Below are positions 24,948 to 33,204 of a stretch of DNA of 64,000 nt, one piece after another. The stretch is from Rhodoferax sp. BLA1 (GTDB lineage Bacteria > Pseudomonadota > Gammaproteobacteria > Burkholderiales > Burkholderiaceae_C): NCBI RefSeq assembly GCF_013416775.1, contig NZ_SZVI01000012.1:186001-250000 (forward strand), read 5' to 3'. Under the pieces are notes generated by a model. The model was not told the DNA's origin, ran no database searches, and worked only from the letters and a program-made list of their open reading frames with translations. Every line of letters begins with the position of its first letter. Position 1 is the first letter of the stretch. Position numbers and translations under genes: made by a program.

Positions 24948-26435
24948 GTGACCATTCACTCCATTCCCTACCGCGTTGAGCGCATGAGCAAGGTCGACAC
25001 CGCCTGGCTGCGCATGGACAGCCCTTGCAACCTGATGATGATCATGGGGGTCTGGATCCTCAAACCCGGCTTGCAGTACCCGCAGGTGTGTGAGCGCCTG
25101 GCCGACCGGCTGCTGAAGTACCCGCGCTTTTCACAACGGGTGCAACTGGACGCCACCGGTGCCAACTGGGTCACCGACACCCGCTTTGACATCCACCGCC
25201 ATGTGCGCCTGGAGAAGCTGCCCGCCTCGGCCAGAAAACACCCGCAGCAGGCCTTGCAGGCCCGGCTGGCCGAGCTGGCGATGCAGCCGCTGGACATGCG
25301 TTACCCGCTGTGGGAGTACCGGTTGATCGAGCATTTTGACGGTGGCTCGGCGCTGATCGTGCGCATCCACCACTGCATTGCCGACGGGCTGGCGTTGATC
25401 TCGGTGATCCAGTCGATGGTGGACGGTGGTCTGGAACCCCCCACACGGTCGTCCAAACCGGCGCCGCTGTCGGGTCTGGATGCGGCCGAGGAATGGATGA
25501 GCCATGCCCTGATCGAGCCGCTGACGGTGGCCGCTGTCAAGGCGCTGGAGGTGGCGGGTGAGAGTGCGGTACAGGCTTTTGAGGCGGTAGGTGACCCACG
25601 CCATGTGCTGGAGAAATGGCTGGCCATGGGGCTGCACAAAAGCCGGGAAGGCTCGTCCGATGCCGCACGCCTGGCCTACCAGGTGCTGCGCGACGGTGCC
25701 GCGCTGGCCCTGATGGCCGACGATTCCCCAACCCGCCTCAAAGGTACGCCTGGCCAGTCCAAACGGGTGGCCTGGTGCCAACCGATCCCGCTTGATGAGG
25801 TGCGTGCGGTGGGCAAGGCGCTGCACTGCTCGATCAACGATGTGCTGCTGTCCTGCGTGGCGGGTGCCATTGGCCAGTATCTCAAGGGCCACGGTGACGC
25901 AGTGGACGGCCAGGAGATCCGCGCCATGGTGCCGGTCAACCTGCGCCCGATGACCCAGGCCTACAAGCTGGGCAACAAGTTTGGCCTGGCGCCGGTGGTG
26001 TTGCCGATTGGCCTGGACAACCCCATCGAGCGGGTGTTCGAGGTGCGCCGTCGCATGGGTGAACTCAAGGGCAGTTTGCAGCCACTGCTGGCGTTTGCGC
26101 TGCTGGCGGTGGCGGGTATTCTGGTGAAACCGGTGCAGGACGCGATGCTGAGCCTGTTTTCCAGAAAAACCACCGCGGTGATGACCAATGTGCCGGGGCC
26201 GCGCGAGAAGCTCACGTTTTGCGGCGCCACGCTGGAGCAGGCGCTTTTCTGGGTGCCGCAGTCGGGCACCGTGGGGCTGGGTGTGTCGATCCTGAGTTAT
26301 GGCGGGGGGGTGCAGTTTGGTGTGATCACTGACAGCAGCCTGTGCCCCGATCCGCAGGCCATCATCGACCAGTTTGCGCCGGAGTTTGACAAGCTCAAAT
26401 GGCTCACATTGATGCTGCCCTGGGGTGAGGAATAG
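24948..26435 (+). CDS. Wax ester synthase/diacylglycerol acyltransferase (WS/DGAT)
   Basis: Transfers an acyl group from acyl-CoA to a fatty alcohol (wax ester) or diacylglycerol (triacylglycerol) at the membrane or lipid inclusion. The 495-residue protein has the condensing-enzyme active site HHCIADG at about residues 141-147, the early PLWEYRLIEHFDGGSA region, SINDVLLSCVAGAIGQYL, and the late family motif MTNVPGPREKLTFCG. The listed start is GTG; an ATG twelve codons in is the alternative. The stop codon lies inside a repeat A copy. The neighbouring ACBP and the fatty acyl-CoA reductase 3.6 kb downstream suggest wax ester formation. Confidence 0.9.
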   Translation: MTIHSIPYRVERMSKVDTAWLRMDSPCNLMMIMGVWILKPGLQYPQVCERLADRLLKYPRFSQRVQLDATGANWVTDTRFDIHRHVRLEKLPASARKHPQQALQARLAELAMQPLDMRYPLWEYRLIEHFDGGSALIVRIHHCIADGLALISVIQSMVDGGLEPPTRSSKPAPLSGLDAAEEWMSHALIEPLTVAAVKALEVAGESAVQAFEAVGDPRHVLEKWLAMGLHKSREGSSDAARLAYQVLRDGAALALMADDSPTRLKGTPGQSKRVAWCQPIPLDEVRAVGKALHCSINDVLLSCVAGAIGQYLKGHGDAVDGQEIRAMVPVNLRPMTQAYKLGNKFGLAPVVLPIGLDNPIERVFEVRRRMGELKGSLQPLLAFALLAVAGILVKPVQDAMLSLFSRKTTAVMTNVPGPREKLTFCGATLEQALFWVPQSGTVGLGVSILSYGGGVQFGVITDSSLCPDPQAIIDQFAPEFDKLKWLTLMLPWGEE

Positions 26436-26488
26436 CTATCTAATCAATAGCTATCATCCCTTGTTGAATAAGGGCTAGAGGCATAAAA
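26431..26488 (+). repeat. Interspersed repeat A copy (WS/DGAT end)
   Basis: AATAGCTATC, a second ATAGCTATC, then CCCTTGTTGAATAAGGGCTAGAGGC. The element supplies the TAG stop of the wax ester synthase. It fills the gap between this gene and the convergent TPR-like gene, so it may act as a bidirectional terminator. Confidence 0.72.
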
Positions 26489-26510
26489 CACTCTTGAGTT
26501 CTGGGCGCGA

Positions 26511-27284
26511 TCAGTCCGCCAGCTGTGAGCGGGCCATTTCCACATCCAGCCGCTCTGTGGCGTCCAGGGGCTGGAGCTGGGCGGCCTGCTGGTACAGGCG
26601 GTTGGCCTCGTCCATCTTGTCCTCACCTTCGAGCATCAGCATGGCGTTGGCGTATTCGAGCATGCCGTAGGCCGACTCGGCGTGTAGCTTGAGTGCCTGA
26701 TCAAACAACTGCAGTCCGGTGTCCTTGTTGGCACCGTAGGCCATGGCCCCAATCAGTGAGCCGACCTTGTCGATCACCTCGGCGTGAAAACTGCCCAGGG
26801 CTACATGGGCATCGGCGTGCTGTGGCGCATGGCGGATCACGTATTCCAGATCGGTCTTGACCTTGGTGCCCAGCCCCTGGGCCAGGGCCTTGGCCACGCT
26901 GATGCCCTGGCTGTAGCGGCTCAAGGCGTAGGCGCGCCAGTAGCGTGCGTTGAGTGTGTCGGTGCTGTCTTCGGCCAACTCACCGGCTTGGTCAGCCACC
27001 TTCAGGAACAGGTCCAGACGGCGCACCTCGTGTTTTTCAAGGTAGCTGGCATACACGCAGGTGGCTTTGCTGGCCACGCTCAGGCCTGCAGCGCCCAGGC
27101 TGAACCCCAGGTTGGCGGCCTGTTGAAAGTCACCGTTGTGGAAATGGGCCCAGGCTTGCAACACCGAGGGGTCTTGCGGCAGGGGTTCCAGGTCACCGGC
27201 GTGTAATCTGGCCCATTTCTCTTTGACGCTGGCGGCGTCAAAGTGGTAGTCGCCAGCGTAAGGGAAAGCGGTCCATTTGGCCAT
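26511..27284 (-). CDS. TPR-like protein of unknown function
   Basis: I do not recognise a named family. The 257-residue soluble protein looks helical with TPR-type repeats: LQAWAHFHNGDFQQAANLGFS, HADAHVALGSFHAEV, and GMLEYANAMLMLEGEDKMDEA with RLYQQAAQLQPLDATE. No signal peptide or membrane segment. It follows the TetR gene after 30 bases on the same strand, so it is probably the last gene of the phasin-patatin-TetR transcript and may scaffold lipid-related proteins; that role is a guess. Confidence 0.7.
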   Translation of the reverse strand: MAKWTAFPYAGDYHFDAASVKEKWARLHAGDLEPLPQDPSVLQAWAHFHNGDFQQAANLGFSLGAAGLSVASKATCVYASYLEKHEVRRLDLFLKVADQAGELAEDSTDTLNARYWRAYALSRYSQGISVAKALAQGLGTKVKTDLEYVIRHAPQHADAHVALGSFHAEVIDKVGSLIGAMAYGANKDTGLQLFDQALKLHAESAYGMLEYANAMLMLEGEDKMDEANRLYQQAAQLQPLDATERLDVEMARSQLAD

Positions 27285-27314
27285 GTCTGTCTCCTCTAAC
27301 CTGTTTTTTTGTTT

Positions 27315-27971
27315 CTATTCCTTATTGTAGGCATCCGACAATTTCAGCAGATGCGCTCTTTGGCCAGTCTCCAGGTAAGGCGTCATCAGGTTCAACACAT
27401 GCTGGGCACCCCGCAGCAAAGCCGTCTGGGCATTGCTGGGCTCCAGCGCATGGCGCGGGTCGCGCACATATTCAAAACTCAGCCAGTAAGTCAGCACCAC
27501 CACCATGCTGGTGGCGGTGACCTCCATCTCGCGTGAATCGATCTGCAAGGCACCGTTACGGCGCATGCCGTCGAGCAAGGCTTTCACCGCACGTGTCTTG
27601 TTTTTCAGGATGGCCTGAAAATGGGTCTCCAGGCGGCGGTTTTTGCTGAGCAGGTCGTTGAGGTCACGGTACAAAAAGCGGTACTGCCAGATCAGCTCAA
27701 ACAGGGTGTGCAAAAAAAACCAGGCGTCTTCGATGTTGCGCACCTCGTCACCAGCGCCCAGCAGCTCGTTGAGGTTGTGCTCAAAACGGTCAAACAACGC
27801 GTTGATGAGTTCGTCTTTGGCCGGGTAGTGGTAGTACAGGTTGCCGGGGCTGATGTTGAGCTCGTTGGAGATCAGCGTGGTCGACACGTTGGGCTCACCA
27901 AAACGGTTGAACAGCAGCAGGGTGACCTCCAGGATGCGCTCCGCTGTGCGCCGGGGTGCCTTTTTCACCAT
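27315..27971 (-). CDS. TetR family transcriptional regulator
   Basis: A 218-residue repressor-type protein. The N-terminal helix-turn-helix reads TLISNELNISPGNLYYHYPAKDELINALF, and a ligand-binding helical domain follows. It overlaps the patatin-like gene by seven bases, so the two are co-translated. A perfect palindrome upstream of the patatin gene is a candidate operator. In this lipid context the ligand is plausibly an acyl-CoA or fatty acid, which is inference. Confidence 0.88.
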   Translation of the reverse strand: MVKKAPRRTAERILEVTLLLFNRFGEPNVSTTLISNELNISPGNLYYHYPAKDELINALFDRFEHNLNELLGAGDEVRNIEDAWFFLHTLFELIWQYRFLYRDLNDLLSKNRRLETHFQAILKNKTRAVKALLDGMRRNGALQIDSREMEVTATSMVVVLTYWLSFEYVRDPRHALEPSNAQTALLRGAQHVLNLMTPYLETGQRAHLLKLSDAYNKE

Positions 27972-29215
27972 GTGTTTTTGGCCTGCAATTCGGCGGTCTG
28001 CACCACCTGGTTCAGGTTGTCCATCAGGTAGTGCAGCTTGGTCAGCGCTTGGCCCACGCGGGCTGCAGGTCGCTTCGGGTAAGCCAGGTGGCGGTGTTCG
28101 TCGTCCAGCGCGGCATGGTTCAGGCTGATGCCGTGGTAGGCCAGCTTGGTCGCCAGTTTGGTCTGGCGCGAGCGCAGCAACTGCCGCGTTTGCTGGTAGG
28201 CGTGTTCGGCCAGGTGGCGGCGCTGGCTGTAGCTGAAGGTGTTGGCCAGGTAAAGCTCGGGGTCGCGGTGGTTGGGCTCGATCAGCACGATGTCGGTATT
28301 GGGGTAGGCCTGCTCATAACTTTTCAGGCCCAGCAGCAGGCGCGAGTGGATGAGTGAGCGAAAGGTCTGGCTCAACACCGCAGGCAGGCCACCATCGGCA
28401 ATGTGGGGAATCGGCTCAGGGGCCGCCCAGGGGGTGGCTGACTCGTTGGTGCGCAAGGGGTCCGAGGCATCAAACGGCACCAGCGGGTTCAGGCACAACA
28501 TCAGGTCCACACCTTCGTCCAGCGCAATCGAGGCGTGCATGGTCTTGGTCAGTGCACCATCAACAAAATGCTGGCCCTCAATCTCCACCGGCGGAAACAG
28601 CCCAGGTAAGGCCGCGCTGGCCTGCACCGCCTTGGAGATCGGGACATGGTCCCAGCCCGCGCGGCCAAACGCGATGGCGCTGGTGCTGTCGAGGTGGGTG
28701 GCCACCAGCGTCAGGCGGTTTTTGAGCTGGCGAAAGTCGTTGCTGCGCCCGGGGCGCGAGAACAGCTTGGTAAGTTCCACATCAATCTGCGCGTTGGAAA
28801 AAATACCGGTGGGCAGGCCCGGGCTCAGGCGCTCCAGTGCACGCATGAGTGACTTGCGCCCCAGCGTGCCGTGCCAAACGCCTTGGAGCATCAGCTCTGG
28901 CAGCAGCAGAGAGCGCGAGAAAAATTCGGAGAAAGCGGGTTTGAGCAGCCAGGCCGGATCGAACGCCTCGGTCTGGTGTTGCCGGTCTTCGATGAAGAGG
29001 CCAAACAATTGCAACGGTGTGATGCCATTGGCCAGCCCGGCAGCAATGAAGCCACCGGCGGACACCCCCACATAGTGCTGCAGGCGGTTGAAGTGGATGC
29101 CTCTGAGTGACTCTTGCAAGGCGCACAGGGCACCAATTTCATAAATGGCCCCCAATGGCCCGCCACCCGCCAACGCCAAAGCTATCCTGGGCGAGGGCGG
29201 AGTGGGCTTCTTCAT
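27965..29215 (-). CDS. Patatin-like phospholipase
   Basis: Lipid acyl hydrolase with a Ser-Asp dyad. In 416 residues: the oxyanion motif ALAGGGPLGAIYEIG near the N-terminus, the nucleophile elbow GVSAGG, and the catalytic aspartate in FVDGALTKTMH. The C-terminal third is helical and unlike classical patatins but fits the bacterial PHA- or lipid-droplet-associated group. It overlaps the tetR gene and follows the phasin gene, suggesting a role in mobilising stored lipid. Confidence 0.88.
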   Translation of the reverse strand: MKKPTPPSPRIALALAGGGPLGAIYEIGALCALQESLRGIHFNRLQHYVGVSAGGFIAAGLANGITPLQLFGLFIEDRQHQTEAFDPAWLLKPAFSEFFSRSLLLPELMLQGVWHGTLGRKSLMRALERLSPGLPTGIFSNAQIDVELTKLFSRPGRSNDFRQLKNRLTLVATHLDSTSAIAFGRAGWDHVPISKAVQASAALPGLFPPVEIEGQHFVDGALTKTMHASIALDEGVDLMLCLNPLVPFDASDPLRTNESATPWAAPEPIPHIADGGLPAVLSQTFRSLIHSRLLLGLKSYEQAYPNTDIVLIEPNHRDPELYLANTFSYSQRRHLAEHAYQQTRQLLRSRQTKLATKLAYHGISLNHAALDDEHRHLAYPKRPAARVGQALTKLHYLMDNLNQVVQTAELQAKNTW

Positions 29216-29228
29216 GGGTCGTCAGTTT

Positions 29229-29240
29229 ACGACCGGTCGT
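29229..29240. promoter_or_regulatory. Palindrome upstream of patatin-tetR
   Basis: ACGACCGGTCGT is a perfect 12-base palindrome of the kind bound by TetR dimers. It lies 14 bases upstream of the patatin-like start and directly after the phasin stop, so it could control the patatin-tetR pair independently of phasin. Confidence 0.45.
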
Positions 29241-29241
29241 G

Positions 29242-29856
29242 CTATTTTGAGTCAGGGTTTACCTGAGCAGCAGGGGCCTCTTTGGCCACGGGGGCGGTCG
29301 CTTTGCGTGGTGCGGCTCTCTTGGCAGCCGGTTTTGCCACAGCTTTGACGGCCGGTGCGGCGGGTGCTTTGGCCGCAGCTTTGGCGGGGGCCTTGGGGGT
29401 GAGTTTTTGCACGCTGGCGTTGAGCGCGTCGATGCGGGCAATCAGCGCGTTGATGTCTTTGGCGGAGGGCACACCCATCTTGTTGAGTACCTTGGCCACG
29501 CGGTCTTCAAAAATGCTTTCCAGCTTGTCCCACTGGCCCGAGGCTTTGCTCGAGATGTCGGTGGCCATGCTGGTCATCTTCTGGGTGGCTTCGTTGATCT
29601 TGTCCTCGGCAGCGGACTGGGTCTTGCGCTGGAAGTTCACACCTTCTTTCACCAGGGCTTCAAAAGCCTTGGTGCCTTCGGTCTGGGCTTTGGTGAATGC
29701 GCCCAGACCGGCTTGCCAGATTTGTTGTGCCGAGTCCTTGACCGAGTTGCTCAAAAGTTTGCCGGACTTTTTGGCTGTGGCCTTCTTTCCAGCAGCTGCT
29801 TTTTTAGGTGCAGCGGGTTTTTTGACGGAGGTGGTTTTGCTGAGTTTGGTGACCAT
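29242..29856 (-). CDS. Phasin family granule protein (PhaF/PhaI-like)
   Basis: Structural protein of the PHA or lipid-granule surface. In 204 residues: a lysine/alanine-rich N-terminus, the phasin helix region (about 35-130, with QIWQAGLGAFTKAQTEGTKAFEALVKEG), LNKMGVPSAKDINALIARI, and an AAKAPA/KPAAKR-type histone-like tail. The basic tail resembles PhaF, which also binds DNA and helps segregate granules. It is first on the leftward transcript, divergent from the fatty acyl-CoA reductase gene. Confidence 0.85.
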   Translation of the reverse strand: MVTKLSKTTSVKKPAAPKKAAAGKKATAKKSGKLLSNSVKDSAQQIWQAGLGAFTKAQTEGTKAFEALVKEGVNFQRKTQSAAEDKINEATQKMTSMATDISSKASGQWDKLESIFEDRVAKVLNKMGVPSAKDINALIARIDALNASVQKLTPKAPAKAAAKAPAAPAVKAVAKPAAKRAAPRKATAPVAKEAPAAQVNPDSK

Positions 29857-30032
29857 GAAGTGCTCCAGTTAAAACAAAGAAAAAGGTAAAGATAGTGCTT
29901 GGCTGTGTCCAGCTTGCATGGGCGCCACTGTAGGCCGCTATAACGCCAAGGTGTAGGTGACACTTCCTAATTTGAGCCACCTAAACCGCCGGGGCTCGGG
30001 TTTACGTGAAAGCCAAGCGGCGCGTTTTCAGA

Positions 30033-30055
30033 CCAGAATGACAAGCTCATTCTGG
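30033..30055 (+). promoter_or_regulatory. Inverted repeat covering the reductase ribosome-binding site
   Basis: CCAGAATGA (30033-30041) and TCATTCTGG (30047-30055) are perfect nine-base arms around CAAGC. The right arm overlaps the CTGGAG Shine-Dalgarno sequence of the following gene. In RNA the stem would hide the ribosome-binding site; in DNA it would serve as an operator. Confidence 0.6.
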
Positions 30056-30063
30056 AGATGTGT

Positions 30064-32049
30064 ATGCGGTATTTTGTGACCGGAGCAACGGGGCTAATTG
30101 GCAAGCGGCTGGTGAAAAAACTGCTGCAGCGCAAGGGCTCGGTGGTGTACTTTTTGATCCGTCAGGCCAGCGCAGACAAGGTGGCTGCCTTGCGTGAATT
30201 TTGTGGTGTCAGCGCGGCGCGGTTGGTGCCGATGTGGGGCGACCTGACCGCCAAAAAGCTGGGGCTGTCTGGTGCAGACATTCAGCAACTCAAAGGGCAG
30301 GTCGACCATGTGTACCACTTGGCCGCTGTGTATGACCTGGAGGCCGATGCCGACAGCCAGGTGACAGTGAACATTGACGGCACACGCAACGTGGTGGCGC
30401 TGGCCAAGGCCATTGACGCCGGGCACTTCCATCATGTGTCGTCGATTGCCGCGGCCGGGCTCTATGAGGGCATGTTCCGCGAAGACATGTTTGTCGAGGC
30501 CGAGAACTACGAGCACCCGTATTTCATGAGCAAACACGAGAGTGAAAAGATCGTGCGCCAGGAATGCAAGCTGCCCTGGTCGGTGTACCGCCCCGCGATG
30601 GTGGTGGGCGACAGCAGCACCGGCGAGATGGACAAAATTGACGGGCCGTATTACTTCTTCAAGCTGATCCAGCGCATGCGCCAGTTGTTGCCTCCCTGGA
30701 TGCCGACCATTGGCCTGGAGGGTGGACGCATCAACATCGTGCCGGTGGATTTTGTGGTGGATGCGCTGGCAACCATCAGCCACCAGAAAGAGATCACCCA
30801 CAAGTGTTACCACCTGGTTGACCCGGTGGGGTACCGCGTGGGGGATGTGCTGGACATCTTCAGCCGCGCAGCACACGCGCCCAAGATGAGCCTGTTTGTC
30901 AACGCCGCCCTGCTGGGGTTCATTCCCCGCAGCGTGACCAAGGGCCTGATGGCGTTGGCCCCGGTGCGCAGGGTGCGCAACGCCATCATGAGCGACCTGG
31001 GCCTGCCCGAGGACATGCTGAGCTTTGTCAACTACCCGACCCGATTTGACTGCCGCGAGACACTGGCCGCGCTCAAAGGCACCGGGGTGGTGTGCCCCAA
31101 CCTCAAAGACTACGCCTGGCGCCTTTGGGACTACTGGGAACGGCACCTGGATCCGGAGCTGCACATCGACCACAGCCTGCGCGGCACCGTGGCTGGCAAG
31201 GTGGTGTTGGTGACTGGCGGGTCTTCAGGCATTGGATTGGCTGCAGCCCACAAGTTTGCTGAGGCAGGTGCTATTACTTTGATATGTGGTCGAGATCAGG
31301 ACAAACTTGATGTGGCGTGTGCCGAGGCCCGTGGCAGGGGCTACACCTTCTTTGCCTACGCGGTGGACATTGCCGACCAGCCGGGCTGCGAGGCCTTTGT
31401 CCAGCAGGTGACCCATGACCACGGGGGTGTTGACTTCCTGATCAACAACGCCGGGCGCTCCATTCGCCGAGCCATCGAGTCAAGCTACGACCGCTTTCAC
31501 GACTACGAGCGCACCATGCAGCTCAACTACTTTGGCAGCCTGCGTGTCACCACTGGGTTTTTGCCCGGCATGGTGGACAAACACAAAGGCCATGTGGTCA
31601 ACATCAGCAGCATCGGTGTGTTGACCAATGCACCGCGCTTTTCTGCCTATGTGGCCAGTAAGGCGGCGCTGGACGCCTGGACACGTTGTGCCAGCAGCGA
31701 GTTTGCCGACCAGGGGGTGACCTTCACCACCATCAACATGCCACTGGTGCGCACACCGATGATTGCCCCCACCGGCATCTACAACAATGTGCCGACGCTG
31801 GCCCCCGAAGAGGCCGCCGACATGATCGCCCAGGCCTGCATCTTCAAACCAGTGCGTGTGGCGACCCGACTGGGCATCTTTGGCCAGGTGTTGCACGCCT
31901 TGGTGCCGCGTGTGGCGCAAATTGTGATGAACACCACGTTCAGGATGTTCCCGGATTCATCTGCGGCCAAGGGTGACAAGGCCGCCAAGCCCAAGTTGTC
32001 TGCCGAGGCAGTTGCCCTGCAGCAGATGATGCAGGGGATCCATTTTTAA
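30064..32049 (+). CDS. Fatty acyl-CoA reductase, two-domain (Marinobacter-type)
   Basis: Probably reduces fatty acyl-CoA with NADPH through the aldehyde to the fatty alcohol. The 661-residue protein has an N-terminal NAD(P)-binding reductase domain (VTGATGLIG at the start, SSIAAAGLYEGMFREDMF, Y153-x3-K157) and a C-terminal short-chain dehydrogenase domain (TGGSSGIG near 384, NNAGRSIRRAIESSYDRFHD, Y529-x3-K533). Order, length and many stretches (for example GPYYFFKLIQ, SSIGVLTNAPRFSAYV) match my memory of the Marinobacter FACoAR. I chose the second ATG because GGAG would abut the first. It supplies alcohol for the nearby wax ester synthase. Confidence 0.85.
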   Translation: MRYFVTGATGLIGKRLVKKLLQRKGSVVYFLIRQASADKVAALREFCGVSAARLVPMWGDLTAKKLGLSGADIQQLKGQVDHVYHLAAVYDLEADADSQVTVNIDGTRNVVALAKAIDAGHFHHVSSIAAAGLYEGMFREDMFVEAENYEHPYFMSKHESEKIVRQECKLPWSVYRPAMVVGDSSTGEMDKIDGPYYFFKLIQRMRQLLPPWMPTIGLEGGRINIVPVDFVVDALATISHQKEITHKCYHLVDPVGYRVGDVLDIFSRAAHAPKMSLFVNAALLGFIPRSVTKGLMALAPVRRVRNAIMSDLGLPEDMLSFVNYPTRFDCRETLAALKGTGVVCPNLKDYAWRLWDYWERHLDPELHIDHSLRGTVAGKVVLVTGGSSGIGLAAAHKFAEAGAITLICGRDQDKLDVACAEARGRGYTFFAYAVDIADQPGCEAFVQQVTHDHGGVDFLINNAGRSIRRAIESSYDRFHDYERTMQLNYFGSLRVTTGFLPGMVDKHKGHVVNISSIGVLTNAPRFSAYVASKAALDAWTRCASSEFADQGVTFTTINMPLVRTPMIAPTGIYNNVPTLAPEEAADMIAQACIFKPVRVATRLGIFGQVLHALVPRVAQIVMNTTFRMFPDSSAAKGDKAAKPKLSAEAVALQQMMQGIHF

Positions 32050-32337
32050 GAGAGGGACGTGAACCCGTCGTCTGCGTGAAATCAACATTGACGTCAAATC
32101 CCGCAAGCGCTTTTTATGCGGCTGTTTCATTGAGTCATTCGTCCGTTGCGGTGTTTTCGTGGCGATTACAATGCCCTCAGCGGAGGTTCAAATAACAACA
32201 TTGCTAGCAAGCATCCTGAATGTGTGAGTTCAGGTAGGTTCATTGCTAAAAAATACTGCCACAACATGTGATTTCAGCGCCATAGGTGGCAATAGTCAGC
32301 CCAAACCTTGCCTGAACTTGCACCAAGAAAATAGTTT
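32050..32337. other. Leader region of the polysaccharide locus
   Basis: About 290 bases without a gene, where the base composition turns AT-richer. TTGCGG (32146-32151) and TACAAT (32167-32172) are a possible but poorly spaced (15 bases) promoter. An inverted repeat CCTGAA/TTCAGG (32215-32234) and a repeated CATTGCTA lie downstream. I see no JUMPstart or ops element. Confidence 0.35.
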
Positions 32338-33192
32338 ATGAAAGTTCTGGTTATCGGGGTGACTGGCATGCTGGGAAATGCCATGTTTCGGGTCTTGTCT
32401 GAGGACAAGCAATTATCTGTTCATGGCTCTGCGCGTAATGTTGGCAATCTTCATCACGTGCTGAAACCCTTTGCAAGTCGTATTCTCTCTGGCGTTGATG
32501 TTGAAAATCACGACTCTTTAGTCCAAGCTTTCGCAGTGTTGCGTCCCGATGTCGTCGTGAACTGTGTCGGATTGGTCAAACAGTTGGCTGATGCGAACGA
32601 TCCCCTGCTGGCGGTTCCCATCAACACGCTGTTGCCGCACCGTCTCGCCGCGCTTTGTCAGGTTGCTGGAGCGCGACTTGTCCATATCAGCACAGACTGT
32701 GTGTTTTCTGGTGCCAAAGGCAATTATCAGGAAGATGATTTCCCTGATGCATATGACCTCTATGGTCGCTCCAAGTTGTTGGGTGAAGTGGACTACCCGC
32801 ATGCCATCACTCTGCGTACGTCGATCATCGGCCATGAGTTGACGGGAAAGCGAAGTTTGGTGAACTGGTTTCTCTCTCAGCAAGGCGCAGTGCGGGGTTT
32901 TACCCGTGCTATTTTTTCTGGATTGCCTACTGTTGAGTTAGCAACTGTCGTTCGGGACGTAGTGTTGCCACACCATGAGTTGCATGGGCTCTATCACGTA
33001 TCAGCAGAACCCATTAACAAGTTTAATCTGCTGAAATTGGTGGCAGGGGTCTATGGCAAAACCATTGAGATCAATGCGTCGGAAGATTTGATTATTGATA
33101 GGTCATTGAATTCGGATCGTTTTAGGAAGGCAACGGGCTACCAGCCACCTGACTGGCCTGTGCTCATTCAACGCATGTATGAATTTCAATAA
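32338..33192 (+). CDS. RmlD-like SDR reductase for UDP-L-amino sugar
   Basis: NAD(P)-dependent sugar-nucleotide reductase, 284 residues: VTGMLGNAMF near the N-terminus (glycine-rich loop), HISTDCVFSG, and YGRSKLLGE with the catalytic YxxxK. It resembles RmlD. It precedes an FnlA-type dehydratase/epimerase and an FnlC-type 2-epimerase, so it should be the 4-keto reductase in making a UDP-2-acetamido-2,6-dideoxy-L-hexose. FnlB/WbjC proteins are about 370 residues with a C-terminal cupin; that cupin is missing here, as in the WbvR-type enzyme for UDP-L-QuiNAc. Confidence 0.75.
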   Translation: MKVLVIGVTGMLGNAMFRVLSEDKQLSVHGSARNVGNLHHVLKPFASRILSGVDVENHDSLVQAFAVLRPDVVVNCVGLVKQLADANDPLLAVPINTLLPHRLAALCQVAGARLVHISTDCVFSGAKGNYQEDDFPDAYDLYGRSKLLGEVDYPHAITLRTSIIGHELTGKRSLVNWFLSQQGAVRGFTRAIFSGLPTVELATVVRDVVLPHHELHGLYHVSAEPINKFNLLKLVAGVYGKTIEINASEDLIIDRSLNSDRFRKATGYQPPDWPVLIQRMYEFQ

Positions 33193-33204
33193 GCAGGAGT
33201 AGAA

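Noticed and set aside
30094..31173. Antisense open frame of 359 codons opposite the acyl-CoA reductase
   Set aside because: No domain or start signal; fully explained by third-position GC bias of the real gene.
31262..31290. Stretch in the acyl-CoA reductase resembling repeat A (GGTGCTATT with TTTGATATG)
   Set aside because: The protein here aligns in my memory with the Marinobacter reductase without an insertion, and the stem and GAGGCC end are missing.
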